Source: an uncultured Coriobacteriaceae bacterium (GTDB lineage Bacteria; Actinomycetota; Coriobacteriia; Coriobacteriales; Eggerthellaceae). Taken from it: a stretch of DNA of 5,667 nucleotides. The stretch is from contig URRZ01000110.1 of assembly GCA_900550385.1 (NCBI GenBank), forward strand, positions 1 to 5,667. The letters run 5' to 3'. The position numbers and the translations under genes were made by a program. This document shows positions 5,657 to 5,667 of this stretch, piece by piece; the first letter of the stretch is position 1; every line of letters begins with the position of its first letter. The notes below the pieces were generated by a model that was not told where the DNA came from, made no database searches, and saw nothing but the letters and a program-made list of their open reading frames with translations.

Positions 5657-5667
5657 GGGGGGGGGGG
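5657..5667. other. Terminal run of 11 G at the contig end
   Basis: The window ends in an uninterrupted G run. Together with the 12-G run at 80-91 and the 7-C run at 14-20 near the other end, this looks like the low-information poly-G signal of two-colour sequencing chemistry, or an assembly edge. The last bases should not be trusted as biology. Confidence 0.7.

Noticed and set aside
1..5667. CRISPR array, tRNA, rRNA, insertion sequence or attachment site.
   Set aside because: No regularly spaced repeats, tRNA-like cloverleaf, rRNA signature, transposase motif or long terminal inverted repeats were seen on either strand.

Overview
This is a high-GC bacterial window, and the signs are that it is a metagenomic contig carrying at least one assembly or ligation seam. 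From about position 1070 rightwards the sequence looks like a single high-GC actinobacterial genome. My best guess is Coriobacteriia/Eggerthellaceae, a gut anaerobe, judged from base composition, protein style and gene content rather than any search. Left of about 1070 the minus-strand coding sequence changes codon habit (more TCC, CTG, TAT, TTT, ATT and CAG) and encodes a protein more like those of gut clostridia (Oscillospiraceae-like). The two parts happen to share a reading frame, so they form one continuous but probably artificial open frame.

Layout. 1-1069, minus: part of an HD-domain metal-dependent phosphohydrolase-like protein, running off the left end. 1070-1321, minus: the first 84 codons of a phosphate acyltransferase (Pta/Ptb family), cut off at the seam. 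1344-1382: an intrinsic terminator-like hairpin. 1388-1639, minus: a free-standing acyl carrier protein (ACP) with an unusual CKSV attachment site. 1660-1681: a perfect 22-bp palindrome. 1684-3504, minus: a 606-residue CocE/NonD (S15-like) alpha/beta hydrolase. 3505-3779: a divergent control region with three dyads. 3780-5615, plus: a 611-residue PucR/CdaR-type transcription activator. The last 52 bases hold a weak inverted repeat and a terminal run of 11 G.

How the genes may work together. The hydrolase, ACP and phosphate acyltransferase lie head to tail on the minus strand, each with its own ribosome binding site. They are divided from a PucR-type regulator by a 275-bp divergent region. The simplest reading is a locally regulated catabolic unit: an ester or amide (or C-C bond) hydrolase releases or transfers an acyl group, a dedicated carrier protein holds it as a thioester, and a phosphotransacetylase-like enzyme converts it to an acyl phosphate for ATP formation. 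That pathway is inference, but an ACP placed between a hydrolase and a phosphate acyltransferase, away from any visible fatty-acid synthesis gene, is the most interesting feature here. The hydrolase also departs from the textbook CocE catalytic residues.
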